From positions 74,521,751 through 74,585,750 of the forward strand of contig NC_092878.1 in NCBI RefSeq assembly GCF_028372415.1: a stretch of 64,000 bases of DNA, written 5' to 3'. Position 1 is the stretch's first letter. Each line of letters opens with the position of its first letter. Position numbers and translations under genes: made by a program. A model generated the notes under the pieces. It made no database searches. It worked only from the letters and a program-made list of their open reading frames with translations, and was not told where the DNA came from. This stretch comes from Notamacropus eugenii (taxonomy: Eukaryota > Chordata > Mammalia > Diprotodontia > Macropodidae). Shown here piece by piece: positions 1-12,009 of the stretch.

Positions 1-720
1 CCAGTAAAACCCATGTCTGCTGGGCATCCTTTAGCCATCCAAATTTACCTTCTCTTGGAGAGGAGAAGGAAGGGGAGGGGGAGGCAGACAGGAGAGGAGG
101 AGCTGAATTACCCAGCTAGCTGGATCCCCATTCAGTCAGCTGCGTCTACTCATAGGATTGTGTTTGTCCTTCCTTGCTGAAGAAGACCTATCACTTGTAT
201 GAAGAGCTTGATAATGGACTCCAGCATTGTATATATACTTGGTTCGGTCAGGTATTTTCTGTGCAGAAGCCATGGCTAGGTGATATGACTGTTTTTGTCT
301 GTTTCTTAAGTGAAATATACTAGCTATGCATCTGTCAATCTTCTTTGTTTTCTTCAACTCCAAAGCCCAAATCAATAGGTATACATGGCTTTATCCTAGA
401 CATTTGAAAAGTATGTAGTTAATGCTTATTAAATTCCTAGTAGAACTGCACAATTCCCCAGAAATGATGCACACTGATTCCACAGAGGTTTCTGCTCAGA
501 CTTTAAAGTTCATAGCATATTCAGCAGAGTAGAGTTGAAACGTTCAGGCAATGGGTCTCTCTGAGATTAGACTTTAAGATTAAGGTTCTCAGATTCTTTC
601 CAAGGACAACTCCTCAAGTATTATGATTCCACAATCTCTACTTTGGTCTGAGTAAATTCTGAGGGATGGGGAGAAAGCCTTTACTGAGTAATTTTTTTTT
701 CCATCAACCCAGAAAGGATT
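1..720. other. No recognised feature
   Basis: I recognise no gene or repeat family here. There is a short purine-rich patch near 55-105. The longest open frame (136-375, minus, 79 codons) has no recognisable motif and is treated as chance. Confidence 0.5.
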
Positions 721-724
721 ATAT

Positions 725-870
725 ATGTGCAATGTAGCCTAGGGGATATTCATCCTGAAGTCAAGAAAACCTGGTTCCAGTCTTTGCTCTGATACATTCT
801 GCTGTATCATCATGGACAAGCCATTTAAACTTTCAGTGATTTTAAAATTCTAGGCCTATAATTTATAGAG
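725..870 (+). repeat. MIR-type SINE, old
   Basis: The order of motifs follows the MIR core: a 'gaagtcaagaaaacctggttcc' type segment, a 'ctctgatacattctgc' segment, then 'atggacaagccatttaaactt' matching the usual 'gggcaagtcacttaacct' block. Divergence is high, so this is an old copy. Confidence 0.6.
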
Positions 871-1554
871 GAGTTGCAGATCTGTATGGAACTCAGAGTT
901 CCAAGCATAAAAGCAATTATAGGTATGAATCCTTCTCTCTACCACCCCTTCTCCTATATTCCTGAGAAGAGAATTACTCTGTATTCCTAGAAGCTGGTGT
1001 CATACCTTTCATATAATAGGTGCATAATAAATATAAACCTATATAAAAGATATTAAATTTCATTTCAGCCCTTCCTTCAATAAGGCTCCTTGCCATCTAG
1101 TCTTGTACAGAAGAGAAATTTTGTTTTCTGGATTGTCATGTTTAAATGAATGGGTTTTAAACAGCTGAGGTTCTATGGGAAATAATAATAACATTGGATG
1201 ATAAGAACACATGGTATTCTTCTATTTGAAATCATAGTGGAAACTAGACTATAAGAATAACAGAACAAACCTAGACAAAAAAAGAACTCAATTAATTGAA
1301 CTACTGCTTCCAAATTGAGGCAAATCTCTGGAGAAGTTCTGAAGCAATTTGTTAGTTTAACTTGTAATCTATTGGTTTGTATTTACTATAATTTAGCCCT
1401 TCTGTACTTCTGAGTTTGCTTAAGATTGACATTGGCAGCTCCAGAAATATGTTCAACCTGACCAGATGAAACTTCTAGATCTGAGCTTTATTTTGCAGAA
1501 ACAAGAGACTTTTGTTTGTTTGACTGATTGTTTTATATATCTTTTTTCTGAAGA
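871..1554. other. Mostly unassigned; short L2/MIR-like tail
   Basis: A short 'aataggtgcataataaat' near 1015-1035 resembles the 3' end of L2 or MIR. The rest is AT-rich sequence in which nothing is recognised. Confidence 0.4.
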
Positions 1555-1915
1555 TTGAAAAATCACAAAATTTAAAAGTTGGAAGGGACATCAAAGGACA
1601 TTCAGTAGAATTCAAACAAATAAAAAAGAACTCTTTCTTTAATATACTCAGTACAAACTCATTTACTCTGCCTTTTCTTAAAGACCTCCTTTCAGGGAGA
1701 AGTCACCACCTCCTAAGGTAGCTTATTCTACTTTGGGATAACTGAATGGTGGGGAATTTTCCTTATGTCAAATCTAAATTTGTCTCTTACCTCCTTCAAT
1801 CCATCACGCTTATTTGGTCTCCTTAGGCCAAAGAGAACATGTCTAATTCCTCTTCCATATGATAGCCTGTCAAATACTTGAAGATAACTACTGTATCATG
1901 TCCCATGTGAAAATA
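1555..1915 (-). mobile_element. CR1/L3 LINE 3' end fragment
   Basis: Read on the minus strand this is the CR1/L3 3' region. On the plus strand the diagnostic blocks appear in antisense order: 'ttggaagggacatcaaagg', then 'agacctcctttcagggagaa', 'caccacctcctaaggtagc', 'ctaattcctcttccatatgat', and 'aaatacttgaagataactac'. These match the antisense consensus I know for CR1/L3 3' ends. The copy is old. Confidence 0.75.
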
Positions 1916-2811
1916 AATTAACACTTTATGTACTTATTTATCAGCCTGAAATAGGGAGGCATTTTATTTCCCTGGAACAGGCCTCTGGGAAACTTAGAGA
2001 TAAGAATTTGCTACCATGAATCAAGGTTTCTCTTGACCAAGAATAATTATCTGTATATTTATGCAATGAAGTAAAAATCTTACAAAAAGAAAGAAAATAA
2101 AACATAGTCTTCAATGATCTCTCAAAATAAAGTGTTAATGTCAAATACTAATGTAGTTATTTTTCTCTATATTATGACAATATACATTATATTTTTGCTG
2201 ATGTGCAGGTCTCACTAAAGCATTCATGGAACAGCATACTGTTACATTTGCTTTATTGAATGTGAATATACATCATCCCCTACCTTTCTCATTATTAAAA
2301 TTATCAAGATAACTTTACACATAAAATCAGGAACCACCTCTCACCAATGTAATTCTTTTCATCTTCAGTTGGAAAAGTGAAAAACAAAATCATGGAAAAA
2401 CAATAAGAAGAATCCTTACAGAACTTTAGTTCTGTAAAATATTGTGTCAGTGACTTAAAAGAAGGAGTAAATGGAGTGACAGAAATGGGACCCAAAAAAG
2501 ATTTCATCGAGTTGAGATAATAGACCAAATCCAAAAAGATGAAATTAATTCAGATAAATATAAAGCCTGGCACCACACTTAAATAAAAAGTATAAGAGGG
2601 GACAGGGGAGATAAAGTTAGACAGTAGTTTATTTGACATAGTGCATTAGGAGGACTGCAAGCTCAACATACCTGCGTCCTAAGTGATGGGAAAGCCAAGC
2701 ACATCTTTGTTCTTTTACACTGGATTAAAAAAAAAAGAAAAACAGTGTCCAGATCAAGGGAAGTTATGTGTAGTCATCCAGTACTCTGTGTTGGTTAAAA
2801 TGCTTCTATTG
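1916..2811. other. No recognised feature
   Basis: AT-rich sequence with no recognised gene, RNA or repeat. Open frames at 1941-2144 and 2304-2534 (minus) have no domain-like content. Confidence 0.45.
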
Positions 2812-2990
2812 GTCTTCAGTCATTTCAGTCATGTGCAACTCTTTCTGACCATATTTAAAGTTTTCTTGGCAAAGATATTGAAGTGCTTTGTCATTTCTTT
2901 CTCTAGCTCATTTTATAGGTGAGGAAACTGAGGCATAAAGGACTAAATAATTTGCCCAAGGTCACATACCTAGTGTCTAAGGCTGAATAT
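2812..2990 (-). repeat. Marsupial CORE-SINE with RTE-like tail
   Basis: The plus strand reads tail first: 'cttcagtcatttcagtcatg', then 'gcaaagatattgaagtgctt', then the core antisense 'gaggaaactgaggcataaag' and 'cccaaggtcacatacctagt'. This is the MIR-like core fused to a tail of the BovB/RTE 'gagtcggacacgactgaa' type. WSINE1/WallSI1 are known families of this design; the subfamily cannot be fixed here. Confidence 0.8.
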
Positions 2991-3269
2991 TGCAACAGAA
3001 TTATGTCTAATTATGGAGGTACTATGACAAGCTGAAACAAGAAGTGTTTATCTTAGCAAAGGAAAAAAATCATGTTTAAGGGAACATCAGCCACCTTCAA
3101 GCATTTTAAAATCTGTCATAGATTTCTTTGCTTTTTTATCCTCAATGAATATGCTGATCATAGAGATTTTGATAGAGATGATGAAGTAGACGTATGGGAT
3201 AGTAGTAGTTGCCATTCATTTAAGTAAATTTTTTGTAATGATATTTTTCTTGTTCTTTAACACAACAAC

Positions 3270-3540
3270 CACCACAATAATAATATTTGTATGGTACCTG
3301 CTATGTGCCAGGAGCTATGCTAAATGCTTTAAAAATATTAACTCATTTAATGCTCACAACAACCTTAAAAGGTATGTGCTTCTATTATCTATGTTTCACA
3401 GATGACAGAACTGAATGAAATAGAGCTAAAATGATTTACCCCAGGTCACAGTGCTAGTTAGTGTCTGAGACTGGATTTGAACTCAGGTATTACTGATTCT
3501 AGGCCCAGAGCTCTATCCACTGCACCACTACCTGGCAAGA
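3270..3540 (-). repeat. MIR-family SINE, near full length
   Basis: Antisense MIR blocks occur in order: 'tgctatgtgccaggagctatg', 'tttcacagatgacagaactg', 'ccaggtcacagtgctagtta', 'ggatttgaactcaggtatta' and 'gctctatccactgcaccact'. The length and order fit a nearly whole copy. Confidence 0.85.
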
Positions 3541-3665
3541 GAGGCTGCTGGAGATCTTGGTGAATGCAATAAATTCTTTCTGTCACCAATCAATTCTATT
3601 TAGTTGGAGAATTAGGTGAGATGTCTCTCCTTCTGTCAAATATTCAAAGAGCTATAGTATACTTC
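3541..3665 (+). repeat. Unassigned repeat spacer ending in CR1-like sequence
   Basis: This segment recurs after another antisense MIR at 41996-42150. The spacer 'aattctttctgtcaccaatca' and the block 'caaatattcaaagagctata' are shared. The last block resembles the sense strand of CR1/L3 ('aaatatttgaagagctgtca'). The shared junction suggests one composite repeat. Confidence 0.5.
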
Positions 3666-3821
3666 ACCTGGGGTGCTTTGGGTGTACTTTGCCAAGAGTA
3701 ATTAATTATGTACCAGTACTTAATAAATGCATGGTACTATTATTTGCCAGGCCCTGTGCTAAGGGCCGGGGGATGCAAATATTAAGAATCAAATAAATCT
3801 ATAAAGCCTATGAAAAAAAGG

Positions 3822-3839
3822 GGGAGAGAGAGAGAGAGA

Positions 3840-3904
<65 letters not shown>

Positions 3905-3925
3905 GAAAGAGACAGAGACTGACAG
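3822..3925. repeat. (GA)n microsatellite
   Basis: Nearly pure GA dinucleotide run, with GAAA interruptions at both ends. It creates spurious Arg-Glu and Leu-Ser open frames on the two strands. Confidence 0.98.
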
Positions 3926-4019
3926 TCAGACAGAAAGAAAAGATAGACAAGGGCTGTTGTTTCTGTTTCCTCCCTTTGCTCTGTTATCTCCAATTTATCT
4001 TGCATATGGCTGGTTTGAT

Positions 4020-4195
4020 CACAGTTGTTTTCCTGGTGTCTCCTCCATTAAACTGTGAGTTCCTTAGAGCAGAATTATCTTTTTTCTTTCTTTCTGGGCC
4101 TTGCACTTAATACAGTGCCTGCCACCTCATAAGCATTTAAACTTAGCACAGTGGCCTGGCCCCAAATAGGTGCTTAATAAGTGGTTTTTGTTTTG
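4020..4195 (+). mobile_element. L2 LINE 3' end
   Basis: L2 3' signatures in sense order: 'aaactgtgagttccttagag', 'gggccttgcacttaatacag', and 'aataggtgcttaataagtgg'. Old copy. Confidence 0.7.
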
Positions 4196-5714
4196 CCAGT
4201 TTGTTTGCCTGAATATTCCCTTGGTACCTCCTTTATTCAGTCACATGACATCCCTCCCTCTTTTCTAAGACTAGTTTTTCTGCAGGGAGCATACCAGGTG
4301 AAGTGTACTTCATTATGCACTCACCCCACATCCCAATTCTGAATACCTAGAAGGTAACAAGATGGCAAATGATAATTATGATATTGTCAAGGATACCCTA
4401 AGCAAATAGGATTCTAACTATTTTCACCCCAGGATATGGCAAGGATAATATAATGAGGTTGCCCATGACTAATATTTCCTCTGTAATAATCTGGTTATGT
4501 TTATGTTGATTTCTCAGGTGTGAGTTGGCTTCCTTTGGAGTTTTCAATGTCCTGCTATTATTTGCATTCTCAAGAATACCTGCCCAAGACGCTTGTTTCT
4601 GCTATGAGGCAGGTGACTAAAGAAAGAAGGCAACAAGAATCATTTCATGTGAATTGCTGGAAAATAATGAGTAATGAAAAACAAAAATCCTTTATGGCTC
4701 ATAAAACCTTACTAATAAAACAGATGTCTTCCGAATAATTCCTTGGGGCCTAATATGCAAATATTGATGTGCTGATAGTCACTAGACCCTAGTTTTGGTA
4801 ATTGCTTCTATTTAATTATTTTCCATTATTCCCCATAAAAAATCCATTTTTCAGCTTTGAAATCTGAGGCATAGAATGTAGCACATATCGAGAGTTTAGT
4901 GGTCTTGTCTTTCAAAAGATTGAATTTAATCTTTCTCAGGCAGTAATGATTCTTCAGAAGGGCCAACTGATAATAAGACCATGACCATGGAACATTCAAT
5001 AATCATCCTCATTCATTGAAACATAATATAGTAGTTAATTAATTGGTGTCTTGATGTACAGTCATCTACTCTGTTAGGTATGCTCAACCTAACTCATCAT
5101 TAACATCTCAGCTCTACTCCCTTTGCTTTAAGAGGAAAAGATCACTCAAAGTATTACCAGATTGAGAAGGGGAGACCTGGATAGTTTGAGCAAACTCTTT
5201 CAGCTCAAAAGCTGAAAATCTAACTAAGGTGAAGGGTAATCTCTTCAAAACCAAACTAAATTCCTTTCTGATGTCAGTCAGACCAAAAATGGAAAGTGAT
5301 TTTTGATTGCAGATATCTCCTGCCATCAATCTCTGCTGGTCTTTGGAGTTTAGGTCCCTTTTTCTCTAACGTTCAGCTTTTCTCATCATCCAGTGACCTC
5401 TTGATTTATGTGGTAATAGAACAGTGTGTATATAATTCCTTTCACACACTAGATAATAATCTTTATATATGATTTTTGGTAGAAAGGCACTATTCTTAGC
5501 ACTGAGTAATGGAAAAAATAGAGTAGGGTTCTGACATTGTAGGTTATGTTCACTTTCACTCAAAGGCTAGTATTAGTATAGGCATATAAAGTTGACCTCA
5601 CAAATAAATATAAACGCTATCGGTAAACAGAGTCTCTGTGCTACCAGCAGAGAAGTCCTAGGTGTTGTAGAATATTATTCATGCTAATATTATCCTAATT
5701 CTCTAACTTGTCTC
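4196..5714. other. No recognised feature
   Basis: No gene, RNA or repeat was recognised. Open frames at 4520-4738 (+), 5114-5329 (-) and 5366-5563 (-) have no recognisable motif, and their length is within chance expectation. Confidence 0.45.
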
Positions 5715-5850
5715 TGAAAACTCCTTTATGCATTTTCTCTATTAGCAAATGAACTCCTTAAGAGCAGGGAATGTCTTGTTTTCCTGTTTTATATCCCCAG
5801 ATCTTCTAAGAGTGTTTTGTTAAGTTGAGTCAATAAACACTGATCAAACA
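5715..5850 (+). mobile_element. L2 LINE 3' end
   Basis: Contains 'aatgaactccttaagagcag', 'tgttttatatccccagatct' and 'aagttgagtcaataaac', the usual L2 3' end order. Confidence 0.65.
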
Positions 5851-6310
5851 CCTACTATGTGACAGGCACTGTGTCAAGCACTGGAGATTTAAAGAAACAC
5901 AAAAAATACTCCCTGTTTTCAAGGAGCTCACAGACAAATGAGGTAGACAACATGCAAAAGACTATGTGCAAAGAAATATATACAGAATAAATTGGAGATA
6001 AGAAACCGACCATGAGCATTAAGGGGAATTTGAAAAAGTTTCGTACAGAAGGTAGACAGAAGTCAGGAAAGTTTCAGAAAAAAAGTGAGGAGGTAAATAA
6101 TTTCATACCTGGGAGACAGTCAATTGAAAATGCCTAGTCTGGAGATGAATAAAAGAGGCCAGGGTCATTAAATTGCTGAGGATATGGAGAGGAGAAAGTC
6201 TAAGGAGACTCGAAAGGTAGCAAAAGTCCAGTTTGTGAAAGCTTTTAAAAGCCAAAAAGCAAATGTTTACTTATAATCCTGAGGGCAATAGGGAATAAAG
6301 AGTACTTAAA
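5851..6310 (+). repeat. Old interspersed repeat of unassigned family
   Basis: Begins 'cctactatgtgacaggcact' and continues with 'aaggagctcacagacaaatg' and 'tttgtgaaagcttttaaaag'. These phrases belong to a common old mammalian repeat that I recognise by pattern but cannot name safely. Confidence 0.45.
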
Positions 6311-6319
6311 AAGATTGTT

Positions 6320-6397
6320 TTTCTTCCTTCCTTCCTTCCTTCCTTCCTTCCTTCCTTCCTTCCTTCCTTCCTTCCTTCCTTCCTTCCTTCCTTCCTC
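6320..6397. repeat. (TTCC)n microsatellite
   Basis: Uninterrupted TTCC tetranucleotide run of about 75 bases. Confidence 0.98.
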
Positions 6398-6587
6398 CCA
6401 TCTTAACTAAATCAATTACTTATTCTTTATCATTATTAAGAATGACAACCTGACTCTAGAAGATACTAAACCATTTTTTGATGAAACCATATTATGCATG
6501 TATGTTCTTCCAATGATCTGATCATTAAATTATAGCAAAAGTCACAGAGAAATACGCCTGTCCTTGGGTATATATTTGAAAGGAGGC

Positions 6588-6770
6588 AGTATAGTATATT
6601 AGGAAGACCATTGTATTTGATGATGGAGGTTCTGGATTTGAACCATATCATTATTCATTACTTGTCACAGGACTGGACAAGTTATTTAACCTGATTGTGC
6701 TTAAAAAAATTTTTCACTAAACTGAGGAAGCTGAATTTGATAATTTCTAAGATCCTTATATGCGAAATAC
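6588..6770 (+). repeat. MIR-type SINE, old
   Basis: Sense MIR order: 'gcagtatagtatattagga', 'ggttctggatttgaaccata', 'ggactggacaagttatttaacc'-type block, then 'actaaactgaggaagctga'. Diverged. Confidence 0.55.
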
Positions 6771-6934
6771 TTGCCATTACATTTTTTTTTCTAGATCTCA
6801 AAGAACTTCCTGGGACTAAACTAAATCTTCATAACATCACAGTAGGATACATGAATAAATTTCATTTAGGGTTTTTTTTTTTTGCTATAAATATCTGAGA
6901 TTCAATGCAAATTCATATCATTTGAATTAAATAC

Positions 6935-7050
6935 TTCCTACATAGTAGATAGAGAGCTCACACTGGACTTGAGAAGAACTGGACTTAAGTTCTACAGCTG
7001 ACACATAAAGACTATTTCACCCTAGCAAATGCCTTAACTTTCAAGTGGTC
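6935..7050 (+). repeat. MIR-type SINE fragment
   Basis: Contains 'gatagagagctcacactgga', 'aactggacttaagttctaca' and 'agcaaatgccttaacttt', a diverged sense MIR arrangement. Confidence 0.5.
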
Positions 7051-7199
7051 CCAGAGAACTCTTTACAGCTTTAAGTTGCGGAGAAGATTCAGCTCATTTT
7101 TGGTAATGAAGTTTCTTCTTCAGAAATCCTCTAACCAATATAATTGCAAGTCCATACAAAGGCACAAAGGAGGGAATTAGTCTGATATATAAGATATTT

Positions 7200-7925
7200 G
7201 AGCAATTAAAACAAATACATAAGAGTAAAAGCTATTATGTAATAGATGTCATCAAAGATTATGAGCACTCAGTTCTTGAGTGCATAATTGTAAATTGCTA
7301 AGAACAACATGGAAGATTGCATCATATCTTTAAAAATAAGAAAAATTCAAATAAAAAAACTCTGAAATTACACTTTATGCCTAATAAATTAGGAGGGAAC
7401 AAACAATGAAAATAGTCAATCTGGAAGTCCTATGGGAAAAAAAGAAATACTCCCACATTGTTATTATACCTATGAATTGATTTAATACTTCTGGAATAAA
7501 TTTGGAATTATGCTGAAAAAGTAACTTAAATGTTCATACCCCTTAACCCTGAGATTACATGGCTAGACACACAGTACAGTGAAGTCAAAGACAGACAAAG
7601 ATTCAGCAGAAATAAAAATGCCCATAGGAAAACTTTTTCTGGCATCAAAGAAAGGAAAGTAAAATAGATGTCTATCAACTAGGTAATGGCTAAATAAATG
7701 AAAACAAAAATATAACAAAACTGAGTTCTCTGTAATTTTATGATGAACTTCACTCCAGAGAAGAGTGGATAAAATGAACTTCTGTCTGTCCTTTATCGTA
7801 GTAAAGGACCATGACTGTGGAATGTTGTATATAATATCAGGAATGTTTGGTCTATTCATTTGTTTTGCTGAACTGACTTAAAAAAAAATATCCTAAATCT
7901 TTGTTATGAGAGATAGTTTGCTACG
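7200..7925 (+). mobile_element. Old L1 3' half fragment
   Basis: Homology to the end of marsupial L1 ORF2 is visible in 'gatgtctatcaactaggtaa' followed by 'tggctaaataaatgaaaaca' (a codon block usually reading as 'S..NWGMAKW'). Just upstream is a 'cttaaccctgagattacatg' block. The 3' end carries 'catttgttttgctgaactga', typical of an older marsupial L1/half-L1 3' UTR. It is strongly decayed with no useful frame. Confidence 0.5.
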
Positions 7926-8299
7926 GAGCAAGATAATTGGAAATGAATGTAATAGAAAAATAAATCAACAAAAATAAGATAAACTTGCTATTGGTAACTA
8001 TAATAATAAACTGAAACCACTCTCTCCCTCATATCCAAGGAACATGTTTTATTCTTTCTTTTAACAATCTATTTTGTGGATGAATGTCAGTGGTGACAGC
8101 CCATTGCATGTAATGGAATTTGCTACACCAAGTTGACTACGTCATTTGACACATCTCTGCCTTAAGATGTGGTTATAACTTATTGAACTGATGGACCTAA
8201 TAACCCCCCTAACCCCTATTTGCATCATGGCTATGTGGTGAAACCACTTTGGAATTTAATTCATTCTTCAAAGCTTTTTTTTTTTTTTTTTTTAATTTG

Positions 8300-8960
8300 T
8301 TAACTGAGCCATTGTGCTGAGCTCTTTGTTGTATGCCTGTGAAACCTGGAGAGTATACAGGGCCATGCCAGGAAATTGAATCACTTCCATTTGCTTTATC
8401 TTAGGAAAGTTCTGAAGACCACCTGGCAGGATAAGATACCAGACACTGTGTCCTTTCTCAAATTAAACTGCCAAGCATTCAAGCTCTGCTTCAGAGAGTG
8501 CAACTCCACTGGATTGACCAGGCTGTTTAAATGCAAAACATGAGTTTTCCAAAAAGTCTATTCTATGGTGAACTCAAACATGGCAAGTGTTCACATAGTG
8601 GTCAGAAGAAGCAATACAAGGACATTCTCTCAAGGTCCCTCTTAAGAACTTTGGAATTGATTGTATGCCATGGGAGACATTGGCACAGGTTCACTCAGAG
8701 TGATGTGCCCTCATTGGAGAAGGTGCTGTGCTCTATGAGCAAAGCAGAATTGGAATAGCTCAAAAGAAATGCAAGATGCTCAAACTTAGAGAATCCACCC
8801 CAAATATTCTCATGAATTATTTGTGCCCAACTTGCGGAAGAGCATTCTGAGCTCCTATTGGTCTGATCAGCCACAGTTGGACACATTGAAACTTGACTTT
8901 ATCATAGTGATGTCATTTTGGTCCTCTTTCAGAATGAAGGACAGCCAACTAACAAACCAA
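8300..8960 (+). mobile_element. RTE-type LINE, 3' end of ORF plus tail
   Basis: Two conserved C-terminal stretches of an RTE-like reverse-transcriptase ORF are visible. Near 8325-8450 a frame reads like 'ACETWRVYRRHARKLNHFH'. At 8531-8758 a frame reads 'KSLFYGELKHGKCSHSGQKK' and then a YKD segment; both resemble the conserved 'YGELxxGKRxxGGQKKRYKD' element. The 3' tail (about 8900-8950: 'gtgatgtcattttggtcctc' then an 'agaatgaaggaca' block) is the same tail found on the long SINE family in this window, e.g. 32240-32295. This points to the LINE that supplied the SINE tail. The frame is broken by stops and shifts, and the copy is 5' truncated. The exact clade (RTE1 versus BovB-like) is inferred. 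Confidence 0.7.
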
Positions 8961-9179
8961 TGGGTTTAGTCTACAGATAAAGATAAGCTGACTTATATTG
9001 TGTTATGAGTATTTGTTGCAAATAGGAATAGGATGGAGAGGATAAAAATTAACCCATGAAATTATTTTCACCCTGGCTTTAAAAAGAAAAAAAAAACAAT
9101 GGCAGGCCAATATTTATCACTGAAGCAACACAAAGGGGAGTTTCAAGTGGGAAACTCATTTCAACACAAAAAAATGAAA

Positions 9180-9285
9180 AAAAAGAAGGAAGGAAGAAGG
9201 GAGGCAAGGAGAAAGGGAGGGATGAAGGAGGGAGGGAAAGAAGAAAGGAAGGAAGGGAGGAAGGAAGGAAGGGAGAAAAGAACAA
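9180..9285. repeat. Imperfect GGAA/GGGA purine tract
   Basis: Purine-only stretch of about 100 bases built of GGAA, GAAG and GGGA units. It explains the Lys/Glu/Gly-rich and Pro/Ser/Leu-rich open frames on the two strands. Confidence 0.95.
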
Positions 9286-9904
9286 AAGAAAATCATTTGG
9301 TCTTTTCTCAGTTTCTAGGTGTTTGTGTGTGCATGTATACATGTCCATCCTGACATTTGGTTTTTCAATTTTATTCTTTCTGCTATATTGACCAACTATC
9401 ATCAATTATGAATAGTAATGCTCAATAATCATTGTTTCACTTTCCACATTAAGAAATAATGATCAGAAGTTAAACCTGTATCTGAAAACTACATGCCCTA
9501 CACTATAATATTTAAGGTACAAGATAGATATAATTCTTGCTTGGTATGCCCTCTCTCTGAGGAGAGGAAAGCATCATTGGCACTCTGGCCCCAAATTCTT
9601 GCTTGCCCTCCTGGAAGGAATTAAAGTCTCCCTTATAGAAGTATAGGGGGTAAAGAGGCTAGATATATCTATTACTTCCTCCTGAGAGTCTCACAAGTCA
9701 CTCCATATTACATGTGGGTGACAGCCTTGTTACATTTATAATACCTCAATTATATTGGCATACCACAACTCCCTATCAGAAGGTACCCACTTTGTTAAAT
9801 AACCAAAACAAAAAAGCACTCCACAAAAAATTTGGCATATAGATGAACTTGAGGTATAGTGCGGTTATTGGGCTAAAGAATATGGATAATTTGAATATTT
9901 TAGA
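9286..9904. other. No recognised feature
   Basis: Nothing recognised. A block at 9540-9790 looks like single-copy or very old repeat sequence. Confidence 0.4.
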
Positions 9905-10260
9905 GAAATCATCCATCCTTCTGCTTCTTGAATGGGACATTCCATATCAAACCTACTTTTTCACTGACTATACATTTTCATCCCGTATTATGGAATGCTC
10001 AACCATCTTCCTTGGTTTCCTGGTTCCCTTCAAGTACCAGCTAAAATACCACCTTTAACTAGAAGACTTTTCTAAATCTCCTTAATTTTAGTGCCTTCCT
10101 TCTGTATGAGACTGTCTCCCATTTTCCTGTAAATATATCATTTATATATATTTTTTGAAGGTGGTTTTTCTCATTAGACTATCAGCTCCTTGAAAGTAAG
10201 GACTGTCTTTTGCATTTTTTTCTTTTGTCTCCCAACTGTTAATGCAAATATTAAAATAGG
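9905..10260 (+). mobile_element. L2 LINE 3' part
   Basis: L2 3' order is clear: 'cccttcaagtaccagctaaa', 'tagtgccttccttctgtatg', 'attagactatcagctccttg', 'aaagtaaggactgtcttttg'. Sense strand, moderately diverged. Confidence 0.8.
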
Positions 10261-12005
10261 TGGGATGCTGATGGGGGGTGGATTTCGGGTAGGGGAGACA
10301 TGCATAAAAAGACAGGAGGTGGGAATAAGCATGGCATCCATTAGAGATGTCACAGTGACTCCCTTTCAATTAAATACAATGTTTATTTGAGAACAGTGAG
10401 ATTCAAAGAGAGGAAAGATGAGTTAGATTGCAAAGGATACTGAATGCTAGGAAATTTATCTAGATTTTGGCACTTTTATCTAATGTACTTTCTTGTTATT
10501 AGAGGTGACTAAGAAATAACTCCAACTTAAGAAACATAGATCATTGCTTCTCGTTATCATTGTTAACCAGCAAAGGAACAGCAGTTGTGAACAGTATGGC
10601 TGTTCCTTGACTTTCGATAGTCAATGTCTTCTTCAGTGAGTGTTTCCTATGAAGAAATATATACAATCGTAACAGATATTATATAGAGAATCCTGATTCA
10701 AACTAACCTGCTATATCTTGGAGGTAAAATAAAATACCTTGAGTTAGAGTAGTGGCTTTTGACTTATCTCTTATTAGAAGATCATAAGATAAAGGAAGAG
10801 AGCATATTCATAATGTAACTATAAATCATTTTAGGGCTTAAAATGCATTTTTATCATGTCTAAATGATATGAATTTTAGCATACAGAGTCTCATCCTTTT
10901 CTTCTGACAAGCAATTTTATTTTTCTAAGACATAATTTCTCCTGAATAATAAATATGGACTAGGGGTTAATAGTTGTATAGAATCAGAGCACCTGAGACA
11001 ATTGGTTACCATGACAATGAAATTTACATCACTAATAACTTTATTTAGTTCCTATTTTATCAAACAGATGGAATTGGAGGAAAACCTGAAATATCCTTCA
11101 CATAGGCAGAAAGCTAGAGGAAGACCATCATTAAAGTCATAAATAATCACATTTCTGCTACCTGAAAATGATTTGGAACAAAGAAAGCAAAAGCTCTGCA
11201 TAGTTATGTTAGCTATACTATGATTGGATATTATGCAAAGTGCCTCTCTTTCAGCCTTGAGATATGTATATCCACATGCATTTTGTAAGAGCAGTTCTCC
11301 TGCTTAATTTCACTAAATTGCTGAAAAGGTACCCAATAAGGACACTGTATATTAAGCATTCTGAACATTTATTTTCCAGATTTCAGTTTGAATCATGTCA
11401 TTTTATTGAAATGAATCATGTTAAAGATTAGGGTATTATTGCTGTAGATACTTCCAGGTACCAGGTTTGGTAATAGTGTATCCTCTATAGCTTCAGATTT
11501 CCAGAAGTAGAGATGCAAACCTCAGCTTCCTAAATCTCACAATTAATTTCTCACCTTACCTAAGCATACATGAAAAAACTAGAGTTTCTAATACACTCCC
11601 AAGTTCCACAGTGTAACAGAAAGAGAAAGACGGGGAGAGAGAGACAGACATCCCAAGACACAAGTGTAAATGATGGGTACCTCTGACCAGACTTATTAGG
11701 GCCACACAGTCGTATCTGTCCTTCAGGATTCCAGAAAGGCACACTACAGTGTTTGAGTGTTTTTTTCTACTACGATCAGCTTCAACCCCAACCAGCTTTC
11801 TCCCCCCTTTCCAAACTTAGGGGGTTGTGACTAGGGCTATAATTCCATTTAAGCTCTTGACATCAAGTTGCTTTTAAAATGGGATATTTACTTCAAAGAT
11901 ATAGCAAAAATAATTGCAATTATATTTCTCACCATCATTTCTAATGTATAATATGCTGCATACCACCTCTGTCTCTGAGGGGTGTAGAGAGAATGTCTCA
12001 TAACT
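10261..12005. other. No recognised gene; mostly unassigned
   Basis: I see no supportable gene, RNA or named repeat. Open frames at 10142-10390 and 11556-11744 are short and lack motifs. Confidence 0.4.
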
Positions 12006-12009
12006 TAGT

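Noticed and set aside
3808-4058. Arg-Glu-rich and Leu-Ser-rich open frames
   Set aside because: Products of the (GA)n microsatellite.
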